A stretch of DNA of 5,355 bases, from contig SLFH01000188.1 in the NCBI GenBank assembly GCA_007124345.1, positions 1 to 5,355 on the forward strand, written 5' to 3'. This document shows, in pieces, positions 1 to 5,355 of the stretch. The DNA comes from Phycisphaerales bacterium. Lineage in GTDB: Bacteria > Planctomycetota > Phycisphaerae > Phycisphaerales > UBA1924. Both the position numbers and the translations under genes were made by a program. Each line of letters starts with the position of its first letter. The stretch's first letter is position 1. Below the pieces are notes generated by a model, which saw only the letters and a program-made list of their open reading frames with translations, was not told the DNA's origin and did not search any database.

Positions 1-2367
<2,367 letters not shown>

Positions 2368-2504
2368 AACAAGGCGCGGCGCAATCTCAGTGAACAGGCA
2401 CACTTTGAAACAAGAAGCCCCGAGCCGCCCTCACAAAGCCCGATCGTACTGAGCAGGCCCTGTCACACGGCCCATCACCACCGCTACTGGGCCTCGCCCG
2501 CTCC

Positions 2505-2520
2505 AGACGGAACTCCGTCT
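2505..2520 (+). terminator. Small hairpin, possible weak terminator downstream of clpB
   Basis: The arms AGACGG (2505-2510) and CCGTCT (2515-2520) pair perfectly around the loop AACT, and the right arm runs into TTGG. The short stem and the lack of a real T-run make it weak as an intrinsic terminator. It lies about 140 bases after the clpB stop and directly before the promoter-like sequence of the next gene, where a boundary between transcription units is expected. A second inverted repeat, GGCCCA (2469-2474) with TGGGCC (2488-2493) and a 13-base loop, lies just upstream. The rest of the 2368-2576 spacer shows no gene. Confidence 0.3.
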
Positions 2521-2549
2521 TTGGCAGATCAGGCTCCCGTATCTAATCT
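2521..2549 (+). promoter_or_regulatory. Candidate sigma70-type promoter for the histidine kinase gene
   Basis: TTGGCA (2521-2526) matches the -35 consensus at five of six bases. TAATCT (2544-2549) follows at 17-base spacing but is a weak -10. TCTAAT (2542-2547) matches TATAAT at five of six bases, but with only 15-base spacing and without the key second-position A. Either choice would start transcription near 2553-2557, giving a leader of about 20 bases before the GTG at 2577. The region is visibly richer in A+T than the genes on either side. A small inverted repeat, TTGT (2549-2552) with ACAA (2557-2560), covers the likely start point. This is called from sequence only. Confidence 0.35.
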
Positions 2550-2576
2550 TGTTCTGACAAATGACGACAAACCGGT

Positions 2577-4568
2577 GTGTCTTTGCCCTACCCCGACAAC
2601 GCGCCGGCGAGCGGCGGGTTCCGCCCCACCGACCTGCTCACCCTCGTCAACGCGCTGCCCGACGCCGTCTTCGTCAAAGACCTCAACGGGACCTACCTCT
2701 TCGCCAACCACGCCGCACGCGAGTTCACCGGCGGCGGCGATCTGATCGGACGCAATGTCCGCGAGGTCTTCCGGCCGACAGAGGCCGAAACCATGATCGC
2801 CACCGACAACGAGGTCGCGACGCACAGAAGGCCAATAACCCGCCAGTACACCATCCGACCCGCCGACGGCACAAAACGCCTCATGGAGGTCGTCAAGGTC
2901 CCCATCTTCGGTGAGGACGGTCAGCCCTGGGGCGTCATCGGCATCAGCCGCGACATCACAGAACGACACATCGCCGAGTCCCGCCTCGGAGAGTCCGAAC
3001 GCTTCCTCAGACTCATCCTCGACAACATCCGGCAGACCCTCTTCTGGAAAGACCGCAACGGCGTCTACCAGGGCGGCAACCGCCAGTTCCTGATCGACAC
3101 AGGCAAGACCGATGTCGTCGGCCTCACCGACTCGGACATGCCATGGACAGAAGCCGAGGCGGCCCACTACACCGCCTGCGACCAGCGCGTCATGCGCACC
3201 GGGCACCCCGACTTCGACATCATCGAGGAGTCGACCGACGCCGCAGGACGCAGGCGATGGCTCAAGACCGACAAGATCCCCCTGCGAAACACCGCGGGCG
3301 AGGTCGTCGGCGTGCTGGGCAGCTCCGAAGACATCACCGAGCTCAAGCTCACACAGGCCAAGCTCGAACAGGCCCGCGACGCCGCCGAAACCGCCAACAG
3401 AGCCAAGAGCGAGTTCCTCGCCAACATGAGCCACGAGATCCGCACCCCGATGACCGCCATCATCGGCTACGCGGAGATCCTCGAAAGCGGCGAGCTCGAC
3501 GAGGAACGCCAGCGCGAGTTCATCCGCGTGATCCGGCGCAACGGCGAGCACCTGCTCAACATCATCAACGATGTCCTCGATCTCTCCCGCGTCGAGGCCG
3601 GACGCATGGCCATCGACGAGGCCGCCGCCCCGCTCCCCGACCTGCTGCACGACTCGGTCTTCCTCATGCGCGCCCGCGCCGAGCAGAAGGGGGTCGCCCT
3701 CGGCCTGATCTACAAGTCGCCCATCCCCGAAACCGTCCTCACCGACCCCACACGCTTCCGCCAGATCCTCATGAACATGGTCGGCAACGCCATCAAGTTC
3801 ACACAGCGCGGGAGCGTCGCCGTCGAGGTCGAGCTCGATGTCAGGGACGGCGCCGAGATCCTCTCCGTCGATGTCGTCGACTCCGGCGTCGGCATCCGCC
3901 CGGAAGACGCCGAACGCCTCTTCCTCCCCTTCGAGCAGGCCGACGCCTCCTCCACAAGACGCTTCGGCGGCTCCGGCCTCGGCTTGGCCATCTCCAGACG
4001 CTTCGCAGAGCTGCTCGGAGGCGATGTCAGGCTCGTCGAGTCACACCCCGGCGCCGGCTCGCGCTTCCGCTTCGACCTGCCCGTCCAGGCCCCCGGCGGC
4101 CTGCGCCTCGTCGCGCACGACAGCCTCTGGACCTCGCCCTCGCGCGAGCGGCCCGTGCCCGACAACGAACTCCCCAAACTCGCCGGACGCGTCCTCCTCG
4201 CAGAAGACGGGCCCGACAACCAACGCCTCATCGCCCACCACCTCCGAAGCTTTGGCCTCAAGGTCTGCGTCGCCTCCAACGGCCAGGAAGCCATCGAACT
4301 CGTCCTCGCCGCCGCGGACAAGACGCCGTACAACCTCGTCCTCATGGACATGCAGATGCCCGTCGTCGACGGCTATCAGGCCACACGATCGCTCCGCGAA
4401 CTCAGCGTCCAGACCCCCATCGTCGCCCTCACCGCCCACGCCATGCGCGGCGACCGCAGCCGCTGCCTCGACGAGGGCTGCAACGACTACGCCACCAAGC
4501 CGATCAGCCGCAGCGACCTCCACGCCCTCTGCGCCCGCTTCCTCCCCAAAGCCGCCCAGGCAGCCTGA
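2577..4568 (+). CDS. Soluble hybrid sensor histidine kinase (PAS-PAS-HisKA-HATPase-REC)
   Basis: This 663-residue two-component kinase should autophosphorylate on His and pass the phosphate to its own C-terminal receiver, then to an HPt protein not seen here. Domains in order: PAS1 (about 20-130, NALPDAVFVKDLNGTY, ending SRDITER); PAS2 (about 139-256, FWKDRNGVYQGGN, ending SSEDITELK); a helical linker; HisKA with H-box SHEIRTP and phospho-acceptor His286; HATPase_c with N-box N400/N404, G1 DSGVGI (435-440), F-box LFLPFEQAD and G2 GGSGLGLAI (464-472); and a receiver (about 537-655) with acidic pair E543/D544, phospho-acceptor D591, T619 and K641. All residues needed for kinase and receiver activity are present. 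No signal peptide or membrane helix is visible, so the sensor is probably cytoplasmic; its ligand is unknown. GTG at 2577 is chosen because TGA at 2562 closes the frame upstream and PAS1 begins soon after; no Shine-Dalgarno is visible. AGA and ACA codons are commoner than in clpB, suggesting lower expression. No partner regulator adjoins it. Confidence 0.93.
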   Translation: MSLPYPDNAPASGGFRPTDLLTLVNALPDAVFVKDLNGTYLFANHAAREFTGGGDLIGRNVREVFRPTEAETMIATDNEVATHRRPITRQYTIRPADGTKRLMEVVKVPIFGEDGQPWGVIGISRDITERHIAESRLGESERFLRLILDNIRQTLFWKDRNGVYQGGNRQFLIDTGKTDVVGLTDSDMPWTEAEAAHYTACDQRVMRTGHPDFDIIEESTDAAGRRRWLKTDKIPLRNTAGEVVGVLGSSEDITELKLTQAKLEQARDAAETANRAKSEFLANMSHEIRTPMTAIIGYAEILESGELDEERQREFIRVIRRNGEHLLNIINDVLDLSRVEAGRMAIDEAAAPLPDLLHDSVFLMRARAEQKGVALGLIYKSPIPETVLTDPTRFRQILMNMVGNAIKFTQRGSVAVEVELDVRDGAEILSVDVVDSGVGIRPEDAERLFLPFEQADASSTRRFGGSGLGLAISRRFAELLGGDVRLVESHPGAGSRFRFDLPVQAPGGLRLVAHDSLWTSPSRERPVPDNELPKLAGRVLLAEDGPDNQRLIAHHLRSFGLKVCVASNGQEAIELVLAAADKTPYNLVLMDMQMPVVDGYQATRSLRELSVQTPIVALTAHAMRGDRSRCLDEGCNDYATKPISRSDLHALCARFLPKAAQAA

Positions 4569-4613
4569 GCCCCCCGCGCCCCCTCCCCCGCCTGCTCGCC
4601 TGTTCGCCCCGCT

Positions 4614-4630
4614 CGCCCGCGAAGCGGGCG
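4614..4630. other. GC hairpin in the kinase-pyrE spacer
   Basis: CGCCCGC (4614-4620) and GCGGGCG (4624-4630) form a perfect 7-bp stem with the three-base loop GAA, 45 bases after the kinase stop and 23 bases before the pyrE start. It is followed by a C-rich tract with no T-run, so it does not look like a standard intrinsic terminator on the + strand. It could attenuate read-through from the kinase gene or be incidental in GC-rich DNA. The rest of 4569-4653 is a pyrimidine-rich spacer. Confidence 0.3.
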
Positions 4631-4641
4631 CCCCCACTCCC

Positions 4642-4647
4642 TATCCT
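4642..4647 (+). promoter_or_regulatory. Candidate leaderless -10 box of pyrE
   Basis: TATCCT fits the TANNNT -10 pattern and ends six bases before the pyrE ATG, so a transcript would begin at or next to the A of the start codon. This is the geometry known for leaderless genes, for example in Deinococcus. No Shine-Dalgarno precedes the ATG; the upstream bases are almost all pyrimidines. No convincing -35 is visible at the expected distance, where the GC hairpin lies. One hexamer is weak evidence on its own. Confidence 0.3.
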
Positions 4648-4653
4648 CATCCC

Positions 4654-5202
4654 ATGAGCCAGATCGACCGCGAAGTCCTCGCCGGGCGCCTCGCCGCGGC
4701 TTCACTCCTCCGGGGCGAGTTCACCCTCCGCTCCGGCCGCAAGAGCAGCTACTACCTCGACAAGTACCGCTTCAGCACACTCCCCGATGTCCTGCGTGAC
4801 CTCGGCGCACTCTTCGCCGAAGAGATCGAGAAGATCGAGGCGGAGCTCGGCCCCGTCCACCGACTCGCAGGCGCCGAGCTCGGCGGCATCCCCCTCGTCA
4901 CCGCCGCCGCACTCGAAACAGGCAAGCCCTGCGTCTTCATCCGCAACGCCAAGAAGGACTACGGCACCGCCCAGCAGCTCGAAGGCCTCCTCGAAGAGGG
5001 CGAACGCGTCGTCGTCCTCGAAGATGTCGCCACCACCGGCGGCCAGGCGCTCGAAGCCGTCGGCGTCCTCCGCGAAGCGGGCGCAGAAGTCCTCGGCGTG
5101 ATCGCCACCATCGACCGTGAAGAAGGCGCCGCCGAATCAATGCAGAAAGCCGGCGTCCGCTTCGTCTCCCTCTTCACCAAGAGCGATCTGGGCGTGCAGT
5201 AA
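4654..5202 (+). CDS. pyrE: Orotate phosphoribosyltransferase
   Basis: The enzyme joins orotate to PRPP to give orotidine 5'-monophosphate, the fifth step of de novo pyrimidine synthesis, in the cytosol. The 182-residue product is of the short type (E. coli PyrE is 213). Visible motifs: an N-terminal substrate segment FTLRSGRKSSYYLDKYRF (23-40); the core loop GAELGGIP (73-80); the flexible catalytic loop RNAKKDYGT (97-105); and the PRPP-binding motif VVVLEDVATTGG (119-130) with acidic E123/D124. The catalytic loop has Arg-Asn where many family members have Arg-Lys, and Tyr103 where E. coli has His, a substitution also seen in other OPRTs. ATG at 4654 is chosen because it starts directly before the expected N-terminal helix. 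The frame stays open upstream into the kinase gene, but that part is low-complexity Ser/Pro/Ala shadow. TAA stop at 5200. No other pyr gene is in the window, so it is probably its own transcription unit. It acts as a homodimer in known family members. Confidence 0.93.
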   Translation: MSQIDREVLAGRLAAASLLRGEFTLRSGRKSSYYLDKYRFSTLPDVLRDLGALFAEEIEKIEAELGPVHRLAGAELGGIPLVTAAALETGKPCVFIRNAKKDYGTAQQLEGLLEEGERVVVLEDVATTGGQALEAVGVLREAGAEVLGVIATIDREEGAAESMQKAGVRFVSLFTKSDLGVQ

Positions 5203-5239
5203 ACCAACGCACTCCGACACACAAACACAACGGAACTGT

Positions 5240-5266
5240 GGCACTGGCGGCTAGCCCGCCAGTGTC
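5240..5266. terminator. Strong hairpin after pyrE, probable terminator or repeat-type palindrome
   Basis: CACTGGCGG (5242-5250) and CCGCCAGTG (5256-5264) pair perfectly over 9 bp around the loop CTAGC. The stem can extend by G5241-T5265 (wobble) and G5240-C5266. It lies 37 bases after the pyrE stop and is followed by a pyrimidine tract (TCTCTCCC) rather than a T-run. Position and stability favour a transcription terminator, perhaps assisted by the pyrimidine tail. A dispersed REP-like palindrome is the alternative. From 5267 to 5355 I see only C-rich sequence with small palindromes and no supportable gene. Confidence 0.5.
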
Positions 5267-5355
5267 TCTCCCTCCCTTCCCGGACGGCGCCGCTCGCCGA
5301 CCCGTGTCCCCTACCCCTCCTGTGGCGCCGGCCGCCGCATCACCCGCCCCTCTCA

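Noticed and set aside
2529..3650. 373-residue open frame on the - strand opposite the kinase gene
   Set aside because: It is an antisense shadow of GC-rich codons. It has Gly/Ala/Val/Asp-rich composition with no recognisable domain, while the + strand has complete PAS, HisKA and HATPase motifs.
3838..4653. N-terminal extension of pyrE by about 270 residues
   Set aside because: The extension is Ser/Pro/Ala low complexity lying inside the kinase coding sequence. The OPRT fold begins at the ATG at 4654.
3143..4657. 504-residue + strand open frame overlapping the kinase
   Set aside because: The product is almost only Arg, Pro, His and Gln, typical of an off-frame reading of a GC-rich gene, and has no domain.
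5267..5355. Possible gene starts or ends at the right edge, on either strand (for example GTG near 5321 on +, or an AGGAGG-like string on -)
   Set aside because: The + frame would be only about ten codons of Ala/Pro with no ribosome binding site. The - strand frames meet stops at once or run as antisense of pyrE.

Overview
The window is a GC-rich stretch (very roughly two thirds G+C by eye) carrying three protein genes, all on the + strand: the 3' part of clpB (AAA+ disaggregase), a soluble hybrid sensor histidine kinase, and a complete pyrE (orotate phosphoribosyltransferase). Codon third positions are strongly C/G-biased. No start codon has a Shine-Dalgarno sequence in front of it, and the ClpB carries an extra segment in its second ATPase domain. 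A GC-rich bacterium of a deep-branching phylum, possibly Planctomycetota/Phycisphaerae, would fit. That placement is an impression from composition and protein style, not a demonstrated assignment.

Layout: 1-2367 is clpB, open at the left edge, so most of its N-domain is missing. 2368-2576 is a 209-bp spacer with two small hairpins followed by a promoter-like -35/-10 pair. 2577-4568 is the histidine kinase (PAS-PAS-HisKA-HATPase-receiver), starting at GTG. 4569-4653 is a short pyrimidine-rich spacer with a GC hairpin and a TATCCT box placed as in leaderless genes. 4654-5202 is pyrE. A strong 9-bp perfect hairpin at 5242-5264 follows it, and 5267-5355 holds no gene I can support.

The three genes do not form an obvious pathway: protein quality control, signal transduction and pyrimidine synthesis. 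The spacers carry hairpins and possible promoters, so they look like independent transcription units that share a strand. I see no mobile element, CRISPR array, tRNA, rRNA or defence locus.

The most striking signal is in the base sequence itself. The self-complementary tetranucleotide ACGT is absent from all 5355 bases, although ACG and CGT each occur about 100 times. Every Asp/Asn/Tyr-Val pair (14 of 14) uses a T-ending codon before Val, although C-ending codons dominate elsewhere. This points to selection against ACGT, or mutational loss of it, as expected for a restriction-modification or DNA-methylation system acting on that site.
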